DNA of 64,000 nt from Streptomyces sp. NRRL S-1022 (lineage in GTDB: Bacteria > Actinomycetota > Actinomycetes > Streptomycetales > Streptomycetaceae): positions 1 to 64,000 of the forward strand of contig NZ_JOIU01000024.1 in assembly GCF_000720135.1 (NCBI RefSeq). The letters run 5' to 3'. Below are positions 8,471 through 17,394 of the stretch, piece after piece. The translations under genes were made by a program, and so were the position numbers. The notes below the pieces were generated by a model. It searched no databases. It had not been told where the DNA came from and saw only the letters and a program-made list of their open reading frames with translations. Within the stretch, counting starts at the first letter, position 1. Every line of letters begins with the position of its first letter.

Positions 8471-9949
8471 ATGGGGCGCGACGTCCCGGCGCTCGTCTTC
8501 ACCCGCGAGGACCGCCGCCGGTACCGGATCAAGATGCACGAGTGCCTGGAGGCGCTGGCGCAGATGCTGCGCGAGGCGCGGTTCGAGTCGGAGCGGCCAC
8601 AGGTCGGCCTGGAGATAGAGCTGAACCTGGTGGACGACGAGGCCGAACCGGCGATGCGCAACACCGATGTGCTGGAGGCGATCTCCGACCCGGCCTGGTC
8701 CACCGAACTCGGCCGGTTCAACCTGGAGATCAACGTCCCGCCCCGGCGGCTGACGGCGGGTGGTCCGGACGCCTGGGAGTCGGAGATCCGGGCCGCGCTG
8801 AACCACGCCGACCAGCGGGCCCGGTCGGTCGGCGCCCGGCTGCTCATGATCGGGATCCTGCCCACGCTGCGGCAGGGGGACATCACCGAGCAGGCCCTGT
8901 CGGAGAACCCCCGCTACCGGCTGCTCAACGACCAGATCTTCGCGGCCCGCGGCGAGGACCTGCGCATCGAGATCGACGGCGCCGACCGGCTGCGGACGTA
9001 CGCGGACACGATCACGCCGGAGGCCGCGTGCACCAGCACGCAGTTCCATCTGCAGGTGTCGCCGGAGGAGTTCGCCGGCTACTGGAACGCGGCGCAGGCG
9101 ATCGCCGGGGTGCAGGTGGCGCTCGCGGCGAACTCCCCGTTCCTGTTCGGCAAGGAGCTGTGGCACGAGACGCGGATCCCGCTGTTCGAGCAGGCCACCG
9201 ACACCCGCCCGGAGGAGATCAAGGTGCAGGGGGTGCGGCCCCGGGTGTGGTTCGGCGAGCGGTGGATCACCAGCGTCTTCGACCTGTTCGAGGAGAACCT
9301 GCGCTACTTCCCGGCCCTGCTCCCCCTGTGCGACGAGCAGGACCCGGTGGAGACTCTGGACCGCGGCGACACCCCCGAGCTGTCCGAACTGACCCTGCAC
9401 AACGGCACGATCTACCGCTGGAACCGGCCGGTGTACGCCGTCGCGAACGACCTGCCGCACATCCGGGTGGAGAACCGGGTGCTGCCCGCCGGCCCGACGG
9501 TGGCCGACACCCTCGCCAACGGCGCGTTCTACTACGGGCTGACCCGGGCCCTGGTGGAGGAGGACCGGCCGGTGTGGTCGCGGATGTCCTTCGCGGCCGC
9601 CCAGGACAATCTGCACACCGCCGCCCGGCAGGGCATCGACGCGCCGCTGTACTGGCCCGGGATGGGCGAGGTACCGGTGCCGGAGCTGGTGCTGCGCCGG
9701 CTGCTGCCGCTCGCGCACCGCGGCCTGGAGCTCTCGGGCATGGACGCGGCGTGGCGTGAGCCGCTGCTCGGCGTCATCGAGCAGCGCTGTGTGACGGCAC
9801 GCAACGGAGCGGTGTGGCAGAAGGAGATGTTCCACCACATCGCCGGCACCGCGCACGCCGGCCGGCACGAGGCGCTGCGCCGGATGACCCAGGTGTACAT
9901 CGACTACATGCATCTCAACGCCCCGGTGCACACCTGGCCGGTGGACTGA
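8471..9949 (+). CDS. Glutamate-cysteine ligase family protein (GCS2, carboxylate-amine ligase)
   Basis: A 492-residue ATP-grasp-like ligase of the GCS2 family, which joins glutamate to an amine or thiol. Visible family blocks are RPQVGLEIELNLVDDEAEP (substrate-binding acidic cluster, about residues 45-63), STELGRFNLEINVPP (about 78-92), ACTSTQFHLQVSP, and LPHIRVENRVLPAGPTVADT. Because streptomycetes make mycothiol and not glutathione, the true substrate is uncertain. The start is ATG 8471 with GGAGG seven bases upstream. A perfect hairpin at 9974-9993 follows it. Confidence 0.88.
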   Translation: MGRDVPALVFTREDRRRYRIKMHECLEALAQMLREARFESERPQVGLEIELNLVDDEAEPAMRNTDVLEAISDPAWSTELGRFNLEINVPPRRLTAGGPDAWESEIRAALNHADQRARSVGARLLMIGILPTLRQGDITEQALSENPRYRLLNDQIFAARGEDLRIEIDGADRLRTYADTITPEAACTSTQFHLQVSPEEFAGYWNAAQAIAGVQVALAANSPFLFGKELWHETRIPLFEQATDTRPEEIKVQGVRPRVWFGERWITSVFDLFEENLRYFPALLPLCDEQDPVETLDRGDTPELSELTLHNGTIYRWNRPVYAVANDLPHIRVENRVLPAGPTVADTLANGAFYYGLTRALVEEDRPVWSRMSFAAAQDNLHTAARQGIDAPLYWPGMGEVPVPELVLRRLLPLAHRGLELSGMDAAWREPLLGVIEQRCVTARNGAVWQKEMFHHIAGTAHAGRHEALRRMTQVYIDYMHLNAPVHTWPVD

Positions 9950-9973
9950 CCCGGGTCGGCGGCACGGGCCCCA

Positions 9974-9993
9974 CCCGGGGGGAAAGCCCCGGG
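9974..9993. terminator. Hairpin between convergent GCS2 and HxlR genes
   Basis: Perfect arms CCCGGGG (9974-9980) and CCCCGGG (9987-9993) with a GGAAAG loop, 24 bases after the GCS2 stop. No U-run follows, as is usual in streptomycetes. Confidence 0.65.
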
Positions 9994-10005
9994 GCGCGGC
10001 CGCCG

Positions 10006-10395
10006 CTAGCGGTGTACGGCGGGTCGCTCCAGGCTCGTCTCGGGGCAGGCCGACGCCTCCGGCAGATGGGACTTCGCCCACTCGGCGAGTGCGCGGAGGG
10101 CGGGCTCCAGGGCCGCTCCGGCGTCGGTCAGCCGGTAGGACACGCGCAGCGGTGGGCCCTCGTCGACCTCGCGGAGGACGAGGCCGGCCGCGCCGAGTTC
10201 GGCGAGCCGGTCGGACAGCATGCGTTCGCTGATGCCCGGAACGGCCCGCCTCAGGTCGGTGAAGTAGGCGGGCTGCTCCACCAGGACGGCCACGATCGGG
10301 CCGCTCCAGCGTTTGCCGAGCAGCTGGAAGACCCGGGTGATGCCATCGTCCACCCGCTTGCACGCCGCGCTGTCGTGGTTCTGCTCCGCCGCCAT
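10006..10395 (-). CDS. HxlR-family (DUF24) redox-responsive repressor
   Basis: A 129-residue winged-helix protein. The DNA-binding part is at about residues 20-95: VFQLLGKRWSGPIVAVLVE, FTDLRRAVPGISERMLSDRL, LREVDEGPPLRVSYRLTDAG. A cysteine at position 12 (SAACKRVDDGI) sits where YodB/HypR-type HxlR proteins keep their redox-sensing cysteine. It is divergent from an azoreductase, as YodB controls azoR1 in Bacillus subtilis. Quinone or diamide sensing is therefore a reasonable inference. Confidence 0.9.
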   Translation of the reverse strand: MAAEQNHDSAACKRVDDGITRVFQLLGKRWSGPIVAVLVEQPAYFTDLRRAVPGISERMLSDRLAELGAAGLVLREVDEGPPLRVSYRLTDAGAALEPALRALAEWAKSHLPEASACPETSLERPAVHR

Positions 10396-10525
10396 GACCT
10401 CAGGGTACTACTTCACCGTATGGGGCTGAGAAAAAGTAAGTCGATGTGTTAAACATAGTCCAGTACGAAACGTGAGCCGAAGGCGCTGCGGCGTCCGGCC
10501 GTCCTGAGCTTCCCTGGAGACCTCC
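10396..10525. promoter_or_regulatory. Divergent HxlR/azoreductase control region with TACT/AGTA half-sites
   Basis: This AT-richer gap contains TACTT (10409-10413) opposed by AAGTA (10434-10438), GTACT (10405-10409) opposed by AGTAC (10462-10466), and the near-palindrome ATGTGTTAAACAT (10444-10456). TACT/AGTA half-sites resemble the YodB-type operator of HxlR regulators. The exact promoter elements are not clear. Confidence 0.6.
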
Positions 10526-11176
10526 ATGGCCACCCTGCTGCACATCGATTCGTCCGTCTTCCCGGCCGAGGCGTCGGCGTCCCGCCCCGTGACGGAGGCC
10601 TTCCGCAAGCACTGGGAGGAGCAGCACCCGCAGGGCACGGTCATCTACCGCGACCTGGCCGCCGAGCCCGTTCCGCACATCACCGCCGAGGCGCACCTGG
10701 CCGGCTTCCTCCCGGCGAGCGCGCACACGCCCGAGCAGGCCGCCGTCTTCGCCGAGCGCGTGAAGCTGATCGAGGAGCTGGAGCAGGCCGACGCGATCCT
10801 GATCGGCGCCCCGATGTACAACTACACGATCCCGTCGACCCTCAAGGCCTGGCTGGACAACATCATCCTGATGGGCCGCACCGCGGGCGAGAACCCGTCC
10901 GCCAAGGGCACCCCGGTCACCGTCGTCGCCAGCCGGGGCGGCTCGTACGCGCCGGGCACCCCGCGCGAGGGCTACGAGTACGTGCAGAACTACCTCAAGG
11001 CCGTGCTGGCCGACGCCCTGGGCCTGGACCTGGAGTTCATCGTCCCGGAGCTGACCATGGCGTCGAAGAACCCGGCGATGGCCGAGCTGGTCCCGCTGTA
11101 CGAGGCCTCCCGGGACCATGCCTTCGAGGCCGCGGCCGCCAGGGCCCGGCAGCTGGCGGAGCGCCTCGCCGCCTGA
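10526..11176 (+). CDS. azoR: FMN-dependent NADH-azoreductase (quinone reductase)
   Basis: A 216-residue flavodoxin-fold enzyme that reduces quinones and azo compounds by two-electron transfer. Recognisable blocks are LLHIDSSVFPAEASASRPVT at the N-terminus (FMN phosphate loop), ADAILIGAPMYNYTIPSTLK then AWLDNIILMGRTA (about residues 88-120), and VTVVASRGGSYAPG (about 132-145). Length is normal for AzoR. TGGAGACCTCC just upstream of ATG 10526 serves as ribosome site. It is probably induced when the divergent HxlR regulator is oxidised. Confidence 0.94.
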   Translation: MATLLHIDSSVFPAEASASRPVTEAFRKHWEEQHPQGTVIYRDLAAEPVPHITAEAHLAGFLPASAHTPEQAAVFAERVKLIEELEQADAILIGAPMYNYTIPSTLKAWLDNIILMGRTAGENPSAKGTPVTVVASRGGSYAPGTPREGYEYVQNYLKAVLADALGLDLEFIVPELTMASKNPAMAELVPLYEASRDHAFEAAAARARQLAERLAA

Positions 11177-11209
11177 GCACCCTCCCGCACCGCACCGCAC
11201 TGCACCACG

Positions 11210-11242
11210 GACCCCGGGCCGGCGCCGCGCCGGCCCGGGGTC
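11210..11242. terminator. Perfect 16-bp-stem bidirectional terminator
   Basis: Arms GACCCCGGGCCGGCGC (11210-11225) and its exact complement (11227-11242) meet at a single central base. It lies between the convergent azoreductase and Cache-protein genes. Confidence 0.85.
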
Positions 11243-11264
11243 TCACGCCTGCGTACGGCCGCGT

Positions 11265-12023
11265 TCAGGCCAGGACGAGCACCAGGGGGACCCCCCGGCA
11301 CGGCACCAGCCGCAGGCCGTCGTACTCCCCGGGCCGCGCGGCGGTGAGGACCCCGCCGAAGTCCGGGCCCTTGGTGAGGGAGCCCGCCAGGTGGGCGGGG
11401 TCCGCGGAGGCGGCGACCCGGCCGCGGGCGTTCACCAGGCGGGCCGGCCGGGACAGCCCCCGCAGCAGCGGCAGCACGGCGGCCTCGAAGTGCCGCAGGT
11501 ACACGTCGGCCGCGGCCACGCCGGCGAACCGCCCGTGGCTCCGTACCGGCTGGGACAGGGTGAGGCTGTACTCGTCGGAGCAGAGGTAGTCCACGTAGGG
11601 TCCGGCCACGGCCCGGCGCCCGGTGTCGCGGGGCAGCGCGAACCAGTCCCAGTGCGTGTAGTCGGAGTAGGCCGACCTGCCGGGGTCGAGATCCAGCAGG
11701 AGCGGGCGGACGGCGCCGTCGGCGCCCGTCTGCCACCATTCCAGCCAGGCCGGCACGTCGGCCAGCAGGCCGGGGGCCGCGACGAAGCCGACGCCGGAGA
11801 CGAGTTCCTCCTGGCGCAGCCGCAGATGCAGTCCGGGGCGCAGGGCGGCGAGGTCGCGGCTGGCGGGCCGGCGGCCCTCGGCGGCCACCCGGCGCAGCAG
11901 GGCCGCGGTGTCGGCACGGGTGGCGGCGACCGCCGCGAAGACGGCTTCCAGCACGCCGCACACCTGCGCGGCCACCCGGGTCGCCGGGTCCGTGGCGACG
12001 GTGGCCCCGAGGCAGACGCCCAT
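11265..12023 (-). CDS. Soluble Cache-domain protein
   Basis: A 252-residue protein without signal peptide or membrane helix. The C-terminal half has the Cache (PDC-like) pattern: SAYSDYTHWDWFALPRDTG, GPYVDYLCSDEYSLTLSQPV and GRFAGVAAADVYLRHFEAAV, then RVAASADPAHLAGSL. Cache domains usually bind amino acids, amines or small carboxylates outside the cell; a free-standing cytoplasmic one is less usual. It follows the FadR-type repressor by 37 bases on the same strand and is probably co-transcribed. I took ATG 12023; a longer reading to 12197 would overlap the repressor gene. Confidence 0.75.
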   Translation of the reverse strand: MGVCLGATVATDPATRVAAQVCGVLEAVFAAVAATRADTAALLRRVAAEGRRPASRDLAALRPGLHLRLRQEELVSGVGFVAAPGLLADVPAWLEWWQTGADGAVRPLLLDLDPGRSAYSDYTHWDWFALPRDTGRRAVAGPYVDYLCSDEYSLTLSQPVRSHGRFAGVAAADVYLRHFEAAVLPLLRGLSRPARLVNARGRVAASADPAHLAGSLTKGPDFGGVLTAARPGEYDGLRLVPCRGVPLVLVLA

Positions 12024-12060
12024 CGTGTCCTCCAGCGGACGGGAACCGGTCGCGGCGCGG

Positions 12061-12810
12061 TCAGAGCGTGAGACGTACGGCGACGAGCCGCGCCGTCGAC
12101 TCCCTGACGCACCGCTCGGCCAGCGTGCCGGCCGTTTCGTGGGCCCCATCCTGCACGGCGGAGACGACACAGCGGTGACGCTCCGCAACTTCTTCACGAT
12201 ATGGGTCGTCGGCCAGGACGAGACACAGCAGGGCGCCCACCTCGCTCTGCAGCGCCACCTGTTCCCGGGTGAGCCGGGCCGACTGGGCGGCGGCGGCGAG
12301 TTCGACGTGGAAGCGGCCGTACAGCCGGGTGCGTGCCGCCGCGTCCGCGGCCCGCGCCAGTTCCTCGGCCGTGCGGCGCAGCGGCTGGAGGTCCGCGGGT
12401 TCGGTGCGCTGGGCGGCGAGCCGGGCGGCGGCGCCGGACAGGGCGGCCCAGTGGTCGCCGAGGTCGCGCAGCTCCTCGGGGCTCCAGCCGTGCAGCCGGG
12501 ACTTGAGCCGGTCGTCGGCGGGGATTTCGGGCAGCGAGACGAAGCTGCCGCCGCCGCGGCCCCGGCGGGTGGTGACCAGGCCCTGCTGCCGCAGCGCCAT
12601 GAGCGCCTCGCGCAGGGTCACCGTGGAGACGCCCAGCCGGCCGGCCAGTTCGCTCTCGCCGGGCAGCTGCTCGCCGTCGGCCAGGAGGCCCAGTTCGATG
12701 GCGTCGCCTATGCGGTGGACGACGGCGTCCACGCGGGCGCGGTTGTCCACCGGGCTGAAGACAGCCCTGCGGGCACCTGCGTCGGTCTCGTGCTGCCTCA
12801 CGGTCACCAC
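12061..12810 (-). CDS. FadR/GntR-family transcriptional regulator
   Basis: A 249-residue repressor. The winged helix is at about residues 28-90 (ELGLLADGEQLPGESELAGR, VSTVTLREALMALRQQGLV, TTRRGRGGGSFV) and a FadR-type all-helical FCD ligand domain follows. GTG 12810 is the start that keeps the full N-terminal helix. The gene is divergent from the polyamine-type ABC operon and its promoter region faces that operon's. It most likely controls the transporter together with the Cache protein downstream. Confidence 0.9.
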   Translation of the reverse strand: MVTVRQHETDAGARRAVFSPVDNRARVDAVVHRIGDAIELGLLADGEQLPGESELAGRLGVSTVTLREALMALRQQGLVTTRRGRGGGSFVSLPEIPADDRLKSRLHGWSPEELRDLGDHWAALSGAAARLAAQRTEPADLQPLRRTAEELARAADAAARTRLYGRFHVELAAAAQSARLTREQVALQSEVGALLCLVLADDPYREEVAERHRCVVSAVQDGAHETAGTLAERCVRESTARLVAVRLTL

Positions 12811-12822
12811 CTCGTGCGTTGA

Positions 12823-12875
12823 CTCAAGCTTTACCCTAAGGGGACCTTGAGCTATGACCTATGACTTCATATGTT
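12823..12875 (+). promoter_or_regulatory. Promoter and inverted repeat in front of the polyamine-type ABC operon
   Basis: TTGAGC (12847-12852) and TATGTT (12870-12875) are separated by 17 bases, a housekeeping-sigma promoter pointing right, about 36 bases before ATG 12911. An inverted repeat CTCAAG (12823-12828) / CTTGAG (12846-12851) overlaps the -35 element, a suitable position for the divergent FadR-type repressor. This is seen by eye only. Confidence 0.6.
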
Positions 12876-12910
12876 TGCGGTCAACGTTCAGCGCGCCAGA
12901 AAGGTTCCGC

Positions 12911-13942
12911 ATGGAGGCAGTGGCGATCCGGTTGCAGGGCCTGCGCAAGTCGTTCGGCGAGACCACCGCCGTGGCCGGGGTCGACCTGGAGATCCGGGAC
13001 GGCGAGTTCTTCTCGATGCTGGGCCCCTCCGGCTCCGGCAAGACCACGGTCCTGCGGCTCGTCGCCGGGTTCGAGACACCGGACCGGGGCCGGATCGAAC
13101 TCGCCGGACAGGAGGTCACCGGCCTCGCCCCTTTCGAACGGGACGTGCACACCGTGTTCCAGGACTACGCCCTGTTCCCGCACATGACGGTCGAGCAGAA
13201 CGTCGCCTACGGCCTCAAGGTCCGCAAGGTGCCCAGGGCCGAACGCCTGGTCCGCGCCCGCAAAGCGCTCGCCGAGGTCCGCCTCGACGGCTACGGCCAG
13301 CGCCGGCCCGCCCAGCTGTCCGGCGGGCAGCGCCAGCGCGTCGCCCTCGCCCGCGCCCTCGTCGGCCGGCCCCGCGTGCTGCTGCTGGACGAGCCGCTCG
13401 GCGCCCTCGACCTGAAGCTGCGCGAGCAGATGCAGGTCGAACTCAAGGCGATTCAGCGGGAGGTGGGCATCACCTTCGTCTTCGTCACCCACGACCAGGA
13501 GGAGGCCCTGACGATGAGCGACCGGATCGCCGTCTTCGACCAGGGCCGCGTCGCCCAGGTCGGCACCCCCGCGGAGATCTACGAGCGTCCGGCGACCCCC
13601 TTCGTCGCCTCCTTCATCGGCACCTCCAACCTCCTCGAAGGCGAGGCCGCCCACCGGATCACCGGTTCCCCCGGCACCTACAACATCCGCCCCGAGAAGA
13701 TCCGCGTCCTGAAGGACGCCGCCGAGCCGGACGAGCCGGAGCACACCACCACCACGGGCACCGTCGCGGAGGTCGTCTACCTCGGCGACGCCACCCGCTT
13801 CCTGGTCGACCTGGACGGCGGCGGCCGGCTCACCGCGCTCCAGCAGAACCTGGAGACCTCCTCCGCGGACGTCGCCGCCTACCGCGGTACCCGGGTCCGC
13901 CTCCAGTGGCACCGCCGGCACGCCGTCCGCCTGCCCTCCTGA
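12911..13942 (+). CDS. potA: Spermidine/putrescine-type ABC transporter ATP-binding protein
   Basis: A 343-residue PotA-like ATPase. Walker A is GPSGSGKTT (about residues 38-46), Q-loop [18 protein letters not shown], signature [15 protein letters not shown], Walker [13 protein letters not shown], and switch histidine [19 protein letters not shown] domain with [10 protein letters not shown] fills the C-terminus. It is first in a four-gene operon. ATG 12911 has AGAAAGG upstream; the earlier ATG at 12854 overlaps the promoter. It powers the two permeases that follow. Confidence 0.93.
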   Translation: MEAVAIRLQGLRKSFGETTAVAGVDLEIRDGEFFSMLGPSGSGKTTVLRLVAGFETPDRGRIELAGQEVTGLAPFERDVHTVFQDYALFPHMTVEQNVAYGLKVRKVPRAERLVRARKALAEVRLDGYGQRRPAQLSGGQRQRVALARALVGRPRVLLLDEPLGALDLKLREQMQVELKAIQREVGITFVFVTHDQEEALTMSDRIAVFDQGRVAQVGTPAEIYERPATPFVASFIGTSNLLEGEAAHRITGSPGTYNIRPEKIRVLKDAAEPDEPEHTTTTGTVAEVVYLGDATRFLVDLDGGGRLTALQQNLETSSADVAAYRGTRVRLQWHRRHAVRLPS

Positions 13943-13968
13943 CACCGTCCCCACCCCTGGAGAACGCC

Positions 13969-15168
13969 GTGCGCCTCACCCGTACCCTGCGCTCCTCGGC
14001 CGTCTGCGCCGCTGCGCTGCTGCTCGCCGCCGCCTGCGACTCCTCCGGCTCCGGCGGTCCGTCCGCCACCGGCCTCCATCCGCCCGACCTCAAGGCACCG
14101 GTAAAGCTCGGCCCGACCGAGGGCCAGGTCAACCTGATCGCCTGGGCCGGCTACGTCGAGGACGGCTCCAACGACCCCAAGGCCGACTGGGTCGGGGACT
14201 TCGAGAAGCGGACGGGCTGCCAGGTCCACTCCAAGGTCGCCGCCAGCTCGGACGAGATGGTCAAGCTGATGAAGACCGGCGAGTACGACGCCGTCTCCGC
14301 CTCCGGCGACGCCTCCCTGCGCCTGATCGCCTCCGGCGACGCCGCCCCCGTCAACACCGACCTGGTCCCCAACTACCGTGACATCTTCAGCGGGTTGAAG
14401 AACGGCGCCTGGAACTCCGTACGGGGGAGGATGTACGGCATCCCGCACGGCCGGGGCGCCAACCTGCTGATGTACGACACCACGAAGGTCAGGCCCGCGC
14501 CCACCTCCTGGTCCGCCGTCTTCGACGACGCCTCCCGGTACAAGGGACACGTCACCGCGTACGACTCGCCGATCTACATCGCCGACGCGGCCCTGTATCT
14601 GAAGGCCACCAGGCCCGAGTTGAAGATCAAGGACCCGTACGCCCTCGACCGGAAGCAGTTCGACGCGGCCGTGGCGCTGCTCAAGCAGCAGAACGCGGAC
14701 GTCGGCGAGTACTGGAGCGACTACCTGAAGGAGGTCTCCGCCTTCAAGAGCGGCGACTCGGTGGTCGGCACGACGTGGCAGGTCATCGCCAACCTCGCCG
14801 CCGCCGAGGGCGCGAAGGTCAAGGCGCTGGTCCCGAAGGAGGGTTCGACCGGCTGGTCGGACACCTGGATGGTCTCCGCCAAGGCCAAGCACCCCAACTG
14901 CGCCTACAAGTGGCTCGACTGGATCGTCTCCCCCAAGGTCAACGCCCAGGTCGCCGAGTACTTCGGCGAGGCACCGGCCAACTCCAAGGCGTGCGCGCAG
15001 ACCGCGGACAAGAACTTCTGCACCGTCTACCACGCCGCCGACGAGAACTACTGGAAGAAGATCGCCTTCTGGAACACGCCCATCGAGCAGTGCCTGGACG
15101 GCCGCACGGACGTGAAGTGCGTGCCGTACGCCAAGTGGGTGCAGGCCTGGACCGAGATCAAGGGCTGA
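13969..15168 (+). CDS. potD: Polyamine-type extracellular substrate-binding lipoprotein
   Basis: A 399-residue lipoprotein. The signal CAAALLLAAACDSS ends in a lipobox with Cys at about residue 23. The mature protein has the PotD-type blocks NLIAWAGYVEDGSND, GDFEKRTGCQVHSK, YDAVSASGDASLRLIASGD, MYGIPHGRGANLLMYD and FKSGDSVVGTTWQ, then PNCAYKWLDWIVSPKVNAQV. Several cysteines near the C-terminus (ACAQTADKNFC, EQCLDG, DVKCVPY) are extra and may form disulfides. Start GTG 13969 follows TGGAGAACGCC. The exact ligand (putrescine, spermidine or another cation) cannot be read from sequence. Confidence 0.9.
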   Translation: MRLTRTLRSSAVCAAALLLAAACDSSGSGGPSATGLHPPDLKAPVKLGPTEGQVNLIAWAGYVEDGSNDPKADWVGDFEKRTGCQVHSKVAASSDEMVKLMKTGEYDAVSASGDASLRLIASGDAAPVNTDLVPNYRDIFSGLKNGAWNSVRGRMYGIPHGRGANLLMYDTTKVRPAPTSWSAVFDDASRYKGHVTAYDSPIYIADAALYLKATRPELKIKDPYALDRKQFDAAVALLKQQNADVGEYWSDYLKEVSAFKSGDSVVGTTWQVIANLAAAEGAKVKALVPKEGSTGWSDTWMVSAKAKHPNCAYKWLDWIVSPKVNAQVAEYFGEAPANSKACAQTADKNFCTVYHAADENYWKKIAFWNTPIEQCLDGRTDVKCVPYAKWVQAWTEIKG

Positions 15169-15171
15169 GCC

Positions 15172-16065
15172 GTGACGACCGACGTGCCGCCCGCCGCCGG
15201 CCGGGGCACCGCCCGGCGGCTCGCCGGAACCCTGCACCGCAGGCCCCGGCTGCGTCTGGCCCTCCTGCTCACCGCCCCGCTGCTGTGGCTCACCGTCCTC
15301 TACCTCGGCTCGCTGGCGGTCCTGTTCCTCTCCGCCTTCTGGACCACGGACTCCTTCACCTCCCAGGTGGTGAAGGTCTGGTCGACGGACAACTTCCACG
15401 CGCTGTTCACCACCCCGGTCTTCCGCCAGGTCGTCCTGCGCAGCGTCGGGGTGGCCCTCGCGGTGACCGTGCTGTGCGCGGTGATCGCCTTCCCCCTCGC
15501 GTTCTACACCGCCCGCGTGGCCCGGCCGAGGTGGCGTCCGCTGCTCGTCGTGGCCATCCTCACCCCGCTGTGGGCGAGTTACCTCGTCAAGGTGTACGCC
15601 TGGCGGCTGATCCTCTCCGAGGGCGGCCTCGCCGACTGGATGCTCGCGCCCATCGGGCTGAGCGGCCCGGGCTACGGCCTGCCCGCCACGGTCCTCACCC
15701 TGACCTACCTCTGGCTGCCGTACATGATCCTGCCGGTCCACACGGCCCTGGAGCAGCTTCCGGCCGGTCTCCTGGACGCCTCCGCCGACCTCGGGGCACG
15801 GCCGGGACGGACCTTCCGTTCGGTCGTCCTGCCCATGGTGCTGCCCTCCGTCGCCGCCGGCTCGGTGTTCACCTTCTCGCTCAGCCTCGGCGACTACATC
15901 ACCGTGCAGATCGTCGGCGGCAAGACACAGCTGATCGGCAACCTCGTGTACTCCAACATCGAACTCAACCTGCCCATGGCCGCCGCGCTCGGCACCGTGC
16001 CCGTGGCCGTGATCGTCCTGTACCTGCTGGCGATCCGCCGCACCGGCGCCCTGAACAACCTGTAA
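15172..16065 (+). CDS. potB: Polyamine-type ABC transporter permease (PotB-like)
   Basis: A 297-residue integral membrane protein. Six hydrophobic segments can be seen, beginning with LALLLTAPLLWLTVLYLGSL. The ATPase-coupling loop is at about residues 200-225 (EQLPAGLLDASADLGARPGR, then TFRSVVLPMVLPS), close to the EAA consensus. GTG 15172 lies three bases after the binding-protein stop, so translation is probably coupled. It pairs with the second permease at 16119. Confidence 0.9.
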   Translation: MTTDVPPAAGRGTARRLAGTLHRRPRLRLALLLTAPLLWLTVLYLGSLAVLFLSAFWTTDSFTSQVVKVWSTDNFHALFTTPVFRQVVLRSVGVALAVTVLCAVIAFPLAFYTARVARPRWRPLLVVAILTPLWASYLVKVYAWRLILSEGGLADWMLAPIGLSGPGYGLPATVLTLTYLWLPYMILPVHTALEQLPAGLLDASADLGARPGRTFRSVVLPMVLPSVAAGSVFTFSLSLGDYITVQIVGGKTQLIGNLVYSNIELNLPMAAALGTVPVAVIVLYLLAIRRTGALNNL

Positions 16066-16118
16066 CCGGCCGCCCGGAGCGGGTGCACGACCCGGAAAAC
16101 CCGGAGGAGAGGAGCGCC

Positions 16119-16934
16119 ATGCATCTCAGCCGCCTCGCGCGCACCGCCCTGCGCATCGGCGCCGGGCTCGGTTTCGCGGTGATCTACGTCCCGCTGCTGC
16201 TCGTCCTGGTCAACTCCCTGAACCCCGACCGCAGCGCGAGCTGGCCGCCGCCCGGGCTCACCGCGCACTGGTGGTCGGTGGCCGCGCACAACTCCGGTGC
16301 CCGCGCGGCCCTGTGGACCTCGGTGAAGGCGGGACTGGGTGCCACCGCCATCGCGCTGGCTCTCGGCACCCTGATCGCCTTCGCCGTGGCCCGGCACCGC
16401 TTCTTCGGCCGCGGTACCGTCTCCTTCGTCGTCGTCCTGCCGATCGCCCTGCCCGGCATCGTCACGGGCGTCGCCCTGAACTCGGCGTTCGGCACGGTCC
16501 TGGCACCGCTCGGGGTGGGCCTCGGCCTGTTCACCGTGATCGTCGGACACGCCACCTTCTGCATCGTCGTGGTCTTCAACAACGTCGTGGCCCGGCTGCG
16601 CCGTACGTCCTCCTCCTACGAGGAGGCGGCCATGGACCTCGGCGCCACCACCTTCCGCGCCTTCGCCGACGTCACCTTCCCGCTCGTGCGCTCCGCGCTG
16701 CTGGCGGGCGGCCTGCTCGCCTTCGCCCTGTCCTTCGACGAGATCGTGGTCACCACGTTCACCGCGGGGCCCGGCGTCGAGACCCTCCCCATCTGGATCT
16801 TCGGCAACATGACCCGCCCGCAGCAGGCACCGGTGGTGAACGTCGTGGCCGCCCTACTGGTCCTGCTCTCGGTCGTACCGATCTACGTTGCCCAGCGGCT
16901 GTCCGCCGACACCACCACATCGAGCCGGGTCTGA
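16119..16934 (+). CDS. potC: Polyamine-type ABC transporter permease (PotC-like)
   Basis: A 271-residue permease with about six membrane helices. The first is GLGFAVIYVPLLLVLVNSL and the coupling loop is SSYEEAAMDLGATTFRAFAD (about residues 165-185). The PotC-typical stretch LAFALSFDEIVVTTFTAGPG follows. ATG 16119 has CCGGAGGAGAGGAG just upstream, a very strong site. It is the last gene of the operon; the 53-base gap after PotB contains only this ribosome site. Confidence 0.9.
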   Translation: MHLSRLARTALRIGAGLGFAVIYVPLLLVLVNSLNPDRSASWPPPGLTAHWWSVAAHNSGARAALWTSVKAGLGATAIALALGTLIAFAVARHRFFGRGTVSFVVVLPIALPGIVTGVALNSAFGTVLAPLGVGLGLFTVIVGHATFCIVVVFNNVVARLRRTSSSYEEAAMDLGATTFRAFADVTFPLVRSALLAGGLLAFALSFDEIVVTTFTAGPGVETLPIWIFGNMTRPQQAPVVNVVAALLVLLSVVPIYVAQRLSADTTTSSRV

Positions 16935-17394
16935 ACTTCCGTGCGGCCCAGCCGGGTTGCGCATCCGGCCGGACACACCGTGCCGCCCTTGCCGGAATGG
17001 GACAGCTGGGCCGTCGCGACGTGCGCGCCGCGGATGAAGCGGGGGAAGCGGGTGGAATCGGTCAAAATCATTTGAAGACACTGCCTGGAGGCACTGTTCA
17101 CGGAGCACGGCCTGGCGGCGCCGCTGACGTAGTGCCCGTCGACCACCGACCCGGCTGTGGCGGGCCAGTGGCGGGGATGGACGGCAGCCGGGGTGGAAGG
17201 GTCGTGCTTCAAGCGGCTGAATGAGCCGTACCGGCCGGTGCGGTCGTGGTGTGTGACTGCGCCTTCTGGCCAGTTGGGCAGGGCGATCCCGCGCCTCACA
17301 GAGAGATATGCAGGAATGCCCTTTCACCGCGATCCCGGTACGCCCGTTGCGCCGTTGCGACAAGCCCGGCTATGGAGGGCAGTGGGCGGGGCTG
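16935..17394. other. Intergenic region, 460 bases, no convincing gene
   Basis: The gap lies after the polyamine-type operon and before the 3' end of a minus-strand lipoprotein gene. It has lower GC and irregular third-position use, with AT-rich spots (gtcaaaatcatttgaagac at about 17060-17080). Open frames of 97-169 codons cross it on both strands but none matches a family or has a good ribosome site. It may be eroded mobile DNA; I cannot show that. Confidence 0.5.

Noticed and set aside
16854..17363. Minus-strand frame overlapping the end of the second permease gene
   Set aside because: No family resemblance and it overlaps a clear permease; it may include eroded DNA but cannot be called a gene.
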